A stretch of DNA of 64,000 bases from Kribbella pittospori (GTDB lineage Bacteria; Actinomycetota; Actinomycetes; Propionibacteriales; Kribbellaceae), in contig NZ_SJKB01000007.1 in NCBI RefSeq assembly GCF_004331465.1, positions 1-64,000 of the forward strand. The letters are read 5' to 3'. The position numbers and the translations under genes were made by a program. Position 1 is the stretch's first letter. Every line of letters starts with the position of its first letter. This document shows, in pieces, positions 51,260 through 59,215 of the stretch. The notes below the pieces were generated by a model. That model worked only from the letters and a program-made list of their open reading frames with translations, searched no databases and was not told the origin of the DNA.

Positions 51260-51853
51260 GTGGGGTTCATCGTCATCTACGACGCCAACGTCCTCTATCC
51301 CGGCAGTCTGCGCGACCTGCTGATCCGCGTCGCGCAGGCTGGTCTCGTCCAGGCGAAGTGGACGGATCGGATCCTCGACGAGACCTTCCGCAACCTCAAG
51401 CTGAACCGGCCCGACCTGGATCCGGTCAAGCTGGACCGCACGCGGGAACTGATGAACAAGGCGATCCGCGATGTGCTGGTCATGAACTACGAGCCGCTCA
51501 TCGAGATCGTCGACCTGCCAGACGCCGACGACAGGCACGTTCTCGCCGCAGCGATCAAGGCTCACGCCCAACTGATTGTCACGGACAACACCAAAGACTT
51601 TCCGGAGCCGGCGTTGGCCTCCTGGAACGTCGAGGCGAAGAGTGCTGACGACTTCGTACTGGACCTCATCGACCTGAACCGGTCGACGGTCTACGCACAG
51701 GTGCAGCGAATGGCGGACGCCCCGGCAGAGACCTCCAGAAACCGTGGAGGACGTGCTCTGTTCACTGGAGCACGTCGGTCTCCTCAGCAGCGTCGCGGCG
51801 CTGCGACGCTGACCGGACCGGGCGGGGGAGGAGGAAGCGGTCGTAGGTGGTGA
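51260..51853 (+). CDS. PIN-domain toxin (VapC-like RNase), frameshifted near its 3' end
   Basis: 197 residues as read, start GTG 51260. PIN-fold acids are in place: Asp8 (IYDANVLYP), Glu41 (LDETFRNL), Asp90/91 (DADDRHVLAAA) and Asp109 (VTDNTKDF), so it should be a metal-dependent ribonuclease. After residue about 153 the frame yields an unlikely Gly/Arg-rich tail. Shifting the frame near 51720-51732 restores a natural-looking ending PPETVEDVLCSLEHVGLLSS with a stop at 51810-51812. A single indel, biological or technical, is therefore likely. The catalytic core is unaffected. Overlaps the convergent acetyltransferase gene. Confidence 0.8.
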   Translation: MGFIVIYDANVLYPGSLRDLLIRVAQAGLVQAKWTDRILDETFRNLKLNRPDLDPVKLDRTRELMNKAIRDVLVMNYEPLIEIVDLPDADDRHVLAAAIKAHAQLIVTDNTKDFPEPALASWNVEAKSADDFVLDLIDLNRSTVYAQVQRMADAPAETSRNRGGRALFTGARRSPQQRRGAATLTGPGGGGGSGRRW

Positions 51854-52625
51854 AGTTGGTGAAGCCTATTCGGTGGTAGACGGGGGCGCCTAGTTCGGTG
51901 GCTTGGAGTATGACGGTTTCGGCGCCGTGGTCGAAGGCCAGGCGAGCTACAGCGGTGGTGACGAGGGTGCCTAGGCCTCGGTTGCGGGTGGTGGGGGTGG
52001 TGGCTACCCAGTAGATGCCTGCGGTGGGTCCGGTGCGGATGAGCATTGCGCAGGACGCGGGTGTGCCGTTCACTCGCGCGAGTACGGCGGTCACGTTTGG
52101 GGCCAGCAATGCATCTGGGGAAGCGAAGTGGTCGACCGCTTCGGCGGGTCGGCCGGCGTTGGCGAATACGTCGCGGTGTACTGCGGCGAAGGCTTCGGAG
52201 TCGGCGCAATCGGTCACCCGGATCAACTCGACGTCGGCGGGTACGGCGGGCGCCGGTGGCGGTGTGCGTAGGGCCATGCCTGGTGCGGTGGACCGGAGTT
52301 CGAACCCGCTGGCACGGGCCTCCTTGGCCAGGTCCTGGTCTCGATGGGTGGCGACCCACAGCACGATGTCGCGATCATGCGCCGCCCCGAACGCACGGGC
52401 TTCGTCGAGGACTTGGCCGGGAGCGGTGTCGGGACTCACTCGCAACGCCGTGTTGTGGAACGCCCCCGCGAAGTCGGTCCTGGATGCCACCAGCAGAGTG
52501 CCCGCGCGTCGAGTCGCCACGGCTCCATCGCCGTACCGACCGAAGTGCTCGACCGCGGTCTCGACATTACGGTCCCCAACCGCACAGAGGTCGTCGCCCC
52601 CAACAGGATCCACAGCAGCACACAT
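51762..52625 (-). CDS. GNAT-family acetyltransferase (tandem-domain)
   Basis: 287 residues. The C-terminal GNAT domain has IYWVATTPTTRNRGLGTLVTTAV (acetyl-CoA loop RNRGLG) and LGAPVYHRIGFTNFTTYDRF. The N-terminal about 125 residues look like a degenerate second GNAT-like half. ATG 52625 is chosen as TAGTGT lies 8 nt upstream, fitting a leaderless mRNA; a GTG four codons earlier would start inside that box. Substrate unknown. Confidence 0.85.
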   Translation of the reverse strand: MCAAVDPVGGDDLCAVGDRNVETAVEHFGRYGDGAVATRRAGTLLVASRTDFAGAFHNTALRVSPDTAPGQVLDEARAFGAAHDRDIVLWVATHRDQDLAKEARASGFELRSTAPGMALRTPPPAPAVPADVELIRVTDCADSEAFAAVHRDVFANAGRPAEAVDHFASPDALLAPNVTAVLARVNGTPASCAMLIRTGPTAGIYWVATTPTTRNRGLGTLVTTAVARLAFDHGAETVILQATELGAPVYHRIGFTNFTTYDRFLLPRPVRSASQRRDAAEETDVLQ

Positions 52626-52760
52626 GATTCGGGACACTAGCTGAGCGGCCCCGGGGCGGGAACTCGGTCGCCCCCGGCATGTGCCGGTGGGAGTCTTTGG
52701 GGGGAATCTGAGCCCGACGCGTCAGCGACAGCCCGGCGGCCCGGCTGGATGAAGAGTGTG

Positions 52761-52796
52761 GCCCGCAAGCCGGGCAGCCGGCCGCGGCTTGCGGGC
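52761..52796 (-). terminator. Hairpin terminator of the ECF42 operon
   Basis: GCCCGCAAGCC (52761-52771) pairs perfectly with GGCTTGCGGGC (52786-52796) around a 14-nt loop that can itself fold (GCCGGC). It starts 7 nt after the stop of the last gene in the operon. Confidence 0.8.
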
Positions 52797-52803
52797 GTGC
52801 CGG

Positions 52804-53238
52804 CTAGGGGGTGGGAATGGCGCCTAGTTGGCGGAGCTGGGAGAGAGTGTCCACCACGCCCCAGGTCTTGTTGATTCGGCCGGATGCGACGCGGAAGATC
52901 ATGATTTCCTTGTAGGAGATGCGTTTCCCGGTCGGTGCGATGCCCATGAATTCGCCCTCGTGAGTTCCGGTGACGGTATTGCGGCAGACGAGTTTGTCGC
53001 CTTCTGCGATCACGTCCTCGACGTGAACGTCGAGGTCGGGGAATGCGTGCAGGAGCAGGGACCAGACCTTCTTCACGGCCTCGACGCCGGTGGTGTCGAT
53101 CGGCAGGGGAGTGCCGAGTTCGACATCCGGGTCGAAGAGTTCGTCGATGGTCTTGGCGACGAAGTCGGGATCGGCGCTGTTCATCGCTTCGTGCAGCCGG
53201 GCGAAGATGGCCTTGGTTGTTTCCGTGGTTGCTGACAT
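52804..53238 (-). CDS. SnoaL/NTF2-like ester cyclase family protein
   Basis: 144 residues with the NTF2-like cone fold pattern of SnoaL-like proteins: ARLHEAMNSADPDFVAKTIDELFDPDVELG, then FPDLDVHVEDVIAEGDKLVCRNTVTGTHEGEFMGIAPTG. ATG 53238 is chosen for AGGAGAA 5 nt upstream; the frame continues to 53259, which would overlap the YceI gene. Last gene of the sigma-factor operon. Family members range from cyclases to stress proteins. Confidence 0.88.
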   Translation of the reverse strand: MSATTETTKAIFARLHEAMNSADPDFVAKTIDELFDPDVELGTPLPIDTTGVEAVKKVWSLLLHAFPDLDVHVEDVIAEGDKLVCRNTVTGTHEGEFMGIAPTGKRISYKEIMIFRVASGRINKTWGVVDTLSQLRQLGAIPTP

Positions 53239-53255
53239 GGAGTTCTCCTGGATGG

Positions 53256-53819
53256 TCATTTCTGCAGGACTGCCTGGATCTCGAGGGTGATCGACACCTT
53301 GTCGCCGACCACGACACCGCCGCCGTCCATCGGGATGGTGTTGGTCATGCCGAAGTCGCGCCGGTTGATCTGCGCGGTCGCCGAGAAGCCGGCCCGCTGT
53401 CCGCCGAACGGATCCGCGGTGAAGCCGTTCACTTCCACGGCGAGCGGCACGGGACGGGTCACGCCGTGCACCGTCAGTTCGCCGTCGATGATCCAGTCGC
53501 CGGACGTACGGATGCCGGTGGAGCGGTACGTCATCGTCGGGTACTTCTCGACCTCGAGGTAGTCCGCGGTCCGAAGGTGGTTGTCCCGCGGTTCGTACCC
53601 GGTCTCCAGAGACGCCAGGTCGATCGTCGCGGTGACCGACGAGTCCCGCGGATCCTCGCCGGTGACGATCGTGACGTCGTACGCCGTGAACCGGCCGCGG
53701 ACCTTGGTGACCATCAGGTGGCGGGCGGAGAAGGCGATCTCGGAATGTGCCGGGTCGGCTGTCCAGGTGCCGGGCAGATAGCCCGGGATGAGTTCGTGTG
53801 CAGAAAGTTGGTCGCTCAT
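53256..53819 (-). CDS. YceI-family protein
   Basis: 187 residues of the YceI family, a lipocalin-like barrel binding polyprenyl or other isoprenoid/amide ligands. Typical segments: WTADPAHSEIAFSARHLMVTKVRG at the start and ELTVHGVTRPVPL in the middle, with KVSITLEIQA at the end. No signal peptide, so cytosolic. Follows the ECF42-type sigma gene by 42 nt and precedes the SnoaL-like gene. Confidence 0.93.
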   Translation of the reverse strand: MSDQLSAHELIPGYLPGTWTADPAHSEIAFSARHLMVTKVRGRFTAYDVTIVTGEDPRDSSVTATIDLASLETGYEPRDNHLRTADYLEVEKYPTMTYRSTGIRTSGDWIIDGELTVHGVTRPVPLAVEVNGFTADPFGGQRAGFSATAQINRRDFGMTNTIPMDGGGVVVGDKVSITLEIQAVLQK

Positions 53820-53861
53820 ACCCAGGTGACGAACAGACGATCGCCCTGGGGACAGCCCGGA

Positions 53862-55025
53862 TCAGAGTTGTTCGAGCTGCCGCGCCAGGAACCGTCGTTC
53901 CGGTGTCGTCGTGGCCAGGTCGAGCGCTCGCCGGTACGACGCTTTGGCCTCTGCGTCGCGGTGGAGACGCCGAAGCAACTCGCCCCGGGTCGAGTGGAAG
54001 TAGAGGTAACCGTCCAGCTCAAGACGGTCGACAGTGCGCAGCGCCGCAGCCGGGTGGCCGGCCTGAGCCACCGCAACGGCGTAGTTGAGCTCGACTACCA
54101 AGGAGCCGGTGAGTTCGACCAGGCGCCGATACAGGCCGGCGACCTGGGGCCAGTCGATCTGTTCCCGCGTCTGGAGGGATGCGATCGCGGCCTGGACGAC
54201 GTACGCACCGCGGCCGCCCAACGCGATCGCTCGATCGAGTACGGCGCGTCCCGCCGCGAGTTGGCGCTTGTCCCAGAGCGAGCGGTCCTGATCGTCGAGC
54301 AGTACGAGATCCTCGCCGGAGAAGCGGGCTCGGCGCCTGGCGTGGTGGATCATCATCAGCGCGAGCAGCCCGTGAACCTCGGGCTCATCCGGCATCAGCG
54401 CGGTCAGCACCTGCCCCAGGCTGATGGCTTCGGCGCCCAGGTCGACGCGGCCGCTGTAGCCCTCGTTGTAGATCAGGTAGATGACGGCCAGCACGGCGTC
54501 GAGGCGGTCCGGCAGCAGGTGTGCGGCGGGGACCGCGAACGGGATGCCGGTCGCCGTGATCTTGTTCTTCGCTCGGGTCAGGCGCCGCTTCATGGTCTCC
54601 TCGGAGACCAGGAACGCCCGGGCGATGTCGGCGGTTTGCAGGCCGCCGAGGGCACGCAACGTGAGCGCGACCTGGCCTTCGAGAGGCAGGGCCGGGTGGC
54701 AGCAGGTGAAGATCAGCTCGAGGCGTTCGTCCTTGATCACGGTGTCGTCGAACTCGTCCATGACGGCCTCGGGTACGGGTAGCAGGTGGATCTTCTCGGC
54801 CAGGGTGCGTTCCCGGCGGATCCGGTCGATCGCGCGATTGCGTGCCGTGGTCGTCAGCCAGGCTGCGGGACTGGACGGCGTACCTTCCGTCGGCCAGCGG
54901 CGCGCCGCGATGACGAACGCCTCCTGGACGGCCTCCTCGGCCTTGTCGAAGTCACCGAGGAACCCGACCAACGACGCCAGCACGCGGCTCCACTGCTCGC
55001 GGAACACGTCCTCGAGCGTGCTCAA
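53862..55025 (-). CDS. ECF42-type sigma factor with C-terminal TPR-like domain
   Basis: 387 residues, twice the length of an ordinary ECF factor. Region 2 (DFDKAEEAVQEAFVIAARRW, then AWLTTTARNRAIDRIRRE) and region 4 (TADIARAFLVSEETMKRRLTRAKNKI) are followed by a helical C-terminal extension beginning VIYLIYNEGYSG, the mark of the ECF42 group. That group lacks an anti-sigma factor and is regulated through its C-terminal domain; it is typically linked with DGPF proteins, as here: a DGPF gene overlaps its start by 4 nt. Confidence 0.92.
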   Translation of the reverse strand: MSTLEDVFREQWSRVLASLVGFLGDFDKAEEAVQEAFVIAARRWPTEGTPSSPAAWLTTTARNRAIDRIRRERTLAEKIHLLPVPEAVMDEFDDTVIKDERLELIFTCCHPALPLEGQVALTLRALGGLQTADIARAFLVSEETMKRRLTRAKNKITATGIPFAVPAAHLLPDRLDAVLAVIYLIYNEGYSGRVDLGAEAISLGQVLTALMPDEPEVHGLLALMMIHHARRRARFSGEDLVLLDDQDRSLWDKRQLAAGRAVLDRAIALGGRGAYVVQAAIASLQTREQIDWPQVAGLYRRLVELTGSLVVELNYAVAVAQAGHPAAALRTVDRLELDGYLYFHSTRGELLRRLHRDAEAKASYRRALDLATTTPERRFLARQLEQL

Positions 55026-55348
55026 CGGCGTACCACCGGCCGGATCTCTACACCGCCGCCGAGTCGGGCGGCGGGGATCCGGGACGCGAGCTCGATCGCA
55101 TCGTCCAGATTGGCCGCCTCGATCACGCAGAATCCGCCGAGCACCTCCTTGGTGTCCGCGAACGGGCCGTCGGTCGTGAGCGTCCGCCCACCGGCCACCC
55201 GCACATTCGTCGCCGTCGCGGCCGGCGCCAGTTGTGCCATGTCGAGGAAGCGGGAGTCATGGGCCAATTCGGAGTACTCCGCGTGCACCTCGTCCGGCGG
55301 CGCCGCGTCGTACTCAGCCTCGTTGTAGACAATCAGGGCGTACTGCAT
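55022..55348 (-). CDS. DGPF/YCII-related protein
   Basis: 108 residues. Contains the naming motif in LTTDGPFADTKEVLGGF plus the start MQYALIVYNEAEYDA. YCII-like small proteins of this kind accompany ECF42 sigma factors; whether they sense a signal or are targets is unresolved. ATG 55348 follows GGAGG by 6 nt. First gene of a four-gene operon (DGPF, sigma, YceI, SnoaL-like). Confidence 0.92.
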   Translation of the reverse strand: MQYALIVYNEAEYDAAPPDEVHAEYSELAHDSRFLDMAQLAPAATATNVRVAGGRTLTTDGPFADTKEVLGGFCVIEAANLDDAIELASRIPAARLGGGVEIRPVVRR

Positions 55349-55412
55349 CACAACCTCCAGGCAGTCGTCTGTCACCCCCCTGACGAACGAACGCCCAGAA
55401 ATGGGACACGCC

Positions 55413-55767
55413 CTAGTACACGAGTTCGGAACGGGCCTGCATGAGAGCGAACCCGAGGAGGTTGAGCCCACGCCACGCCGCGGGATCGAACCCCCGGATC
55501 TTCCGCCCCAGCGCCTTCGCGGCCCCCGGGCTCGGCGCCGCCAGGATCTTCGCCAGCGTCTCGGCATCCGAACAGCCGAGCCTTCTCAGCCATCATGTAG
55601 TGCTCCGCGCTCGCGTAACTGACCCCGTCAACACCGAACCGAGCAGGCCACCACTGACTCAAACACCCAGCCCCAACGCTGCCGTCCCGCTGCCCCCAGA
55701 AGAACAGAAACTTAACCCGCTGTCCCGTCCCCATCAGGTGCTGGAGCTCCTCACGACTGCTGACCAC
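55413..55767 (-). pseudogene. Broken NADAR-family (YbiA-like) gene
   Basis: The first part reads FLFFWGQRDGSVGAGCLSQW followed by SAEHYMMAEKARLFG, the signature of NADAR/DUF1768 proteins (N-glycosidases acting on riboflavin intermediates or ADP-ribose-like substrates). The frame then fails. The continuation DAETLAKILAAPSPGAAKAL, KIRGFDPAAWRGLNLLGF, ending in a TAG at 55413-55415, is in another frame, and the middle of the family domain is missing (KIRGFD joins directly to the C-terminal AWRGLNLLGFAL). One frameshift plus an internal deletion of roughly 60 residues. The start at GTG 55767 is tentative. Confidence 0.75.
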
Positions 55768-55809
55768 CGAACCAGCGTCGCAGTTTTCAGCTGAGGTGAC
55801 CACTAGGTT

Positions 55810-56667
55810 TCAGCTGCACTGCAGGACCAGCCAAACCTTGTCCCACTCGCGGTCGCGAAGGTCCTGATCCCTGATCCAGTAATAGAGCCGCCCGACGTCG
55901 CCCCACATCATCCCGAGGTCCTCGGCGGAATCGACCTGCAGCAGCAGCCGCCACTCCGAGGAGGCCGGTAGGAGCTTTTGCGCGCGTGCAGATTCTGTGT
56001 ACGTCGAATCTCCGCAGTAGATGCCGTTGCTGGCCAGCTGGCACTCGTGCTGCATGTCGCCCTGCACCGGCTCAGGGTGGCCGAGGAGCCGGTGGATCAA
56101 AGAATCGCTGTCGCCGAACACGTCGGCGTACCCGTCCGCCGCGCGCCCGATGCCAAGTTCCTCGACGGCGAAGGACTCCCAGGGCGGGATCGTCCACTCG
56201 ATCTCGGGTCGAAGGGTGGTGGCTTCGTAGCGACCCGTGGGCTCCAGGTCGGGTGGGAAGTCGCGGATCGCGGACGGTGTGGTGGGAGGTGTGTAGATCA
56301 CGCGCCAGTGGTCGGCGTCGGTCGGGTCGAAGCCCCAGGCTGCCTGTTCGACGCCGTCATAGAAGAAGGACAACAGGCCGGATGCCGGAAGCGGCCCGTC
56401 GTCCAGCGTCGGCAGCTCAGAGCAGTCGACCTGTGCGATGAAGCTGAGCGGTCGCCCATCGGTGACCGGCCACGGCGTCTCTTCGGGAAGCTCGGGCTTC
56501 CCACCGAGTTGGGTGCGTCTGCCATCCGTCTGGTCGGGAAGGAGCCGGACGCTGTGCCGACACATGGCAAGCAGTCTGTCGGTGTACTCCGAGAGGCCGA
56601 GTTGCCGCAGCCGCTGCACGAACTCATCCGGCGTAGTAGGTGGGTGCGTCCAGTTCGTAGTCGTCAC
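55810..56667 (-). CDS. DUF1963 (YwqG-like) protein
   Basis: 285 residues. Matches DUF1963: QLGGKPELPEETPWPVTDGRPLSFIAQVDCSEL near residues 53-86, then GLLSFFYD, HRLLGHPEPVQGDMQHEC, and the end WRLLLQVDSAEDLGMMWGDVGRLYYWI. Function is unknown in all members; several sit near toxin or immunity genes. Cytosolic. Followed by the broken NADAR gene and preceded by a phosphotransferase gene on the same strand. Confidence 0.9.
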   Translation of the reverse strand: MTTTNWTHPPTTPDEFVQRLRQLGLSEYTDRLLAMCRHSVRLLPDQTDGRRTQLGGKPELPEETPWPVTDGRPLSFIAQVDCSELPTLDDGPLPASGLLSFFYDGVEQAAWGFDPTDADHWRVIYTPPTTPSAIRDFPPDLEPTGRYEATTLRPEIEWTIPPWESFAVEELGIGRAADGYADVFGDSDSLIHRLLGHPEPVQGDMQHECQLASNGIYCGDSTYTESARAQKLLPASSEWRLLLQVDSAEDLGMMWGDVGRLYYWIRDQDLRDREWDKVWLVLQCS

Positions 56668-56692
56668 GGCGGCAACTTCTCACATCCTCGGG

Positions 56693-57715
56693 CTAGCCGA
56701 GTTCGTCGTGGAGGAGGTCGAGGTGGGAGAGGAGGGTCAGGGCTGTTTGGTGGCGGGCCTCGGCGTAGGACTTCAGGGAGGGGGTTACTGCGGTTGGGTC
56801 GGTCAGGGGTTCGGCCAGGGGGTAGGTGGAGGCGAGGGTGTAGGCGCAGCCGATGGCGATTGTGGAGGTGAGGTCGTCTGGGTGGGCGGCGGGGTGTTCG
56901 TCTTGGTAGGCGGCGAGGAGGTCGGGGAGGCCGGTGATCCATTGGTCGCCCAGGAGGATGGTTCTGGGGTCGCAGCCGATGCGGGCGATTTCCCAGGAGA
57001 CATAGCGCGGGGTCGGCGGCATGAAGTCGATCACGGCGGCTACGGTGTCGCCGCGCAGCAGCAGGTTCGGCGAGGCCAGGTCGCCGTGGACGATCTGCTC
57101 GGTGAGTTTGGGAAGGCGTGCCAGGATCGCGTCGACCTTGTGTAGTAGTCCCCGCCGTTGTTTGGCGGCATCCAACGCCCATGCCTCGAACGAGCTGAGT
57201 GTTTCGCGTCGGCTGTACTCCGTGATCAGCCAGTCGAACCGAGCGCGAGTCCGGTCCGCGTCCTTCAGCCCGGACGCAGGGCGCATCTTCGGCGCGGCCG
57301 CAGGGTGATCGGCGAGGCGGCGGTGCAGCCGGCCGAGTACGGCTCCGACGGCCTGCCACCGGTCGCCGGTGAGTCCGCCTTCAGCGGTCTCGGCATCGGC
57401 GACGTACTCCCAGAGGGACATCGGCCCGGCGTCGTCGATCAGCTTTCCTGCACGAGTACGACGTACGCCCGGCACCGGCACGCCTCCGGCTCGGGCGAAC
57501 TCGGCCAGCTCCACCGCGGCCAGTTCGTGCTGCAGGACTGTGCGGTCGCGATAGACCTTGGCGAACCACTGATCACCCTCGTCATCGGTGACGTGGAAGT
57601 TCAACGTCGCCGTCCCCGCGGCGATCTTGGTGATCTCGGCCGGCTGGATGCCATAGGCAACGACCAACGCGTCGGCCACCATTCGCTCATCCGTGACTGC
57701 CGACGGCTCGCGCAT
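56693..57715 (-). CDS. Aminoglycoside phosphotransferase-family kinase
   Basis: 340 residues of the APH/choline kinase fold. An N-lobe with FHVTDDEGDQWFAKVYRD (the ATP-binding Lys) is followed by the catalytic HGDLASPNLLLRGD and metal-binding AVIDFMPPTPRYVSWEIAR. Substrate unknown; the family covers antibiotics, homoserine, maltose and others. ATG 57715 is preferred since the longer frame to 57850 runs through the promoter region. Divergent from a remnant of a second phosphotransferase. Confidence 0.88.
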   Translation of the reverse strand: MREPSAVTDERMVADALVVAYGIQPAEITKIAAGTATLNFHVTDDEGDQWFAKVYRDRTVLQHELAAVELAEFARAGGVPVPGVRRTRAGKLIDDAGPMSLWEYVADAETAEGGLTGDRWQAVGAVLGRLHRRLADHPAAAPKMRPASGLKDADRTRARFDWLITEYSRRETLSSFEAWALDAAKQRRGLLHKVDAILARLPKLTEQIVHGDLASPNLLLRGDTVAAVIDFMPPTPRYVSWEIARIGCDPRTILLGDQWITGLPDLLAAYQDEHPAAHPDDLTSTIAIGCAYTLASTYPLAEPLTDPTAVTPSLKSYAEARHQTALTLLSHLDLLHDELG

Positions 57716-57754
57716 GCGCACCACTCTCTCACGCGGCCGCCGGTAGGCTGCGGC

Positions 57755-57965
57755 ATGAGAGAAAGTGACATACGCATGCTGGACTGGGCGGCCGCAGCGG
57801 TCGGCTCGGGCGCCAGGATTGTCGACGTACAAGCTCTCCACGATGACCAAGGTCCGTGGCGGCGAGCATCGAACACCGCGGTCGTACGGCGGACTTAGTG
57901 CTGCGAGCGCCGACTCCCGGATCGACGCATTCCTCCAGGACGCGTTGACGCGGCTGGAGTGTTAA
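57755..57965 (+). pseudogene. Remnant of a phosphotransferase-like gene
   Basis: ATG 57755 opens MRESDIRMLDWAAAAVGSG...VDVQALHDDQGPWR, typical of the N-terminus of phosphotransferase-fold kinases. The continuation IEHRGRTADLVLRAPTPG lies in a second frame and RIDAFLQDALTRLEC in a third, ending at 57963-57965. The kinase lobes are gone. The promoter survives: TAGGCT (57744-57749) ends 5 nt before the ATG. A degraded N-terminal fragment only. Confidence 0.65.
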
Positions 57966-57969
57966 GGCT

Positions 57970-58617
57970 TCAGTGTCCGAACGCCCAGGCGGCCATCAGC
58001 GGGAATTCGTCCCGCCAGAACGGGTCGCCGTGCCCTCCGGCCCGCTCGGTCATGACGACGTCGGCCTTTGCATCGCGCAGGGCGTCCGCCCAGCGGGCCG
58101 CGTTCTCCTGGAAGAACGGCTCTTCTGTGCCGGCGACGAGGTACGTGCGCGGCAGTGAGGACTGCATGTCGCCGGGCGGCTTGTAGCCGCCGCCGGGCGA
58201 CGCGCTGAAGATCGCGCCGTAGATGTCGGGATGGCGAAGTCCGATGGCGAGTGCCAGTTCGCCACTGGCCGAGACTCCGAAGACCGCCGTACGTTCGGCA
58301 GGCAGGGCGACGTCGAAGCGTGACTTCGCCCAGTCGCGGAGGTCCTCGACGAAGAACTTCTCGTGCGCGCCGAAGCGTCGCGCGTCGAAACCCGGTGAGT
58401 ACTCGTAGAGCCGCTCCATCTCGTCATCCAGGCGGTGTGCGGCGACGATCATCGTCGGCGGTACGTCGGCTGCCTCGTTGAGGAACGCGCCCCACTGCGA
58501 GATCAGTTGACCGTCGCCGGCGTACACGATCGCCTGGGGCGTTTGGGATGGGACGTACGCCGTGGCCTGCCGGCCACCGTCGTACGCGAACGTCTCGGTG
58601 ACGAGCTCTTCCGGCAT
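57970..58617 (-). CDS. Esterase of the enterochelin-esterase-like family
   Basis: 215 residues, alpha/beta hydrolase. Nucleophile Ser116 in FGVSASGELAL; His196 in GGHGDPFW near the end; the Asp is probably in the VAGTEEPFFQEN region. Related proteins hydrolyse esters of siderophores or glucuronoyl/acetyl groups. No signal peptide. ATG 58617 has AGGAGG 7 nt upstream. Divergent from a DinB-like gene. Confidence 0.82.
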   Translation of the reverse strand: MPEELVTETFAYDGGRQATAYVPSQTPQAIVYAGDGQLISQWGAFLNEAADVPPTMIVAAHRLDDEMERLYEYSPGFDARRFGAHEKFFVEDLRDWAKSRFDVALPAERTAVFGVSASGELALAIGLRHPDIYGAIFSASPGGGYKPPGDMQSSLPRTYLVAGTEEPFFQENAARWADALRDAKADVVMTERAGGHGDPFWRDEFPLMAAWAFGH

Positions 58618-58693
58618 CGTGCGCCTCCTCGTTGGTAGCGGCTCTCAGCCAACCTAATCGTTTGGGAGACCACAGCGTGGCTACGATCGTCCG

Positions 58694-59185
58694 GTGACTC
58701 GCCGACGCCCGCCTGCTGATGCTGACGAACGCACGATGCTCACTGGGTGGCTGGATGTGCAGCGTGCCACGGTCCGGCTGAAGTGCGAGGGCCTGACCGA
58801 CGAGCAGGCTCAACTCGTCCTGCTGCCGTCGTCGCCGCGGATGACCGTGAAGACGCTGATCGCGCACCTGCGCAACGTTGAGCAGGGATGGTTCGAGGCC
58901 AGCTTCCTGGGCGCGCGTGAGTTGGCTGCCAAAGATCCTTTCGAGCTACCGCAACCGCCCGACGCCTCACTCGACGAACTGCTGGACGAGTACGACAAGC
59001 AGTGCGCCCGATCCCGCGAGATCGTCGCCGCCCACGACCTCGACGAGCTGGAGGCGTGGGCACCCGAAGGCCTGGATGTCGTGTCACTCCGGTGGATCAT
59101 CACCCACCTCCTCGAAGAAACCGCCCGCCACCTGGGCCACCTAGACGCCCTCCGAGAACTAACCGACGGCACCACCGGCTACTAA
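58694..59185 (+). CDS. DinB/DUF664-family protein
   Basis: 163 residues. The DinB-like four-helix fold is indicated by MLTGWLDVQRATVRLKCEGL, TLIAHLRNVEQGWFEASF (metal His) and WIITHLLEETARHLGHLDALRE (two more His). Mycothiol- or bacillithiol-dependent transferases belong here, so a mycothiol-linked detoxification role is possible. GTG 58694 is 6 nt after TACGAT, suggesting a leaderless mRNA. Confidence 0.9.
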   Translation: MTRRRPPADADERTMLTGWLDVQRATVRLKCEGLTDEQAQLVLLPSSPRMTVKTLIAHLRNVEQGWFEASFLGARELAAKDPFELPQPPDASLDELLDEYDKQCARSREIVAAHDLDELEAWAPEGLDVVSLRWIITHLLEETARHLGHLDALRELTDGTTGY

Positions 59186-59215
59186 CAGGTGGGTGAAGCG
59201 CGTCGCGGCGTGTGC

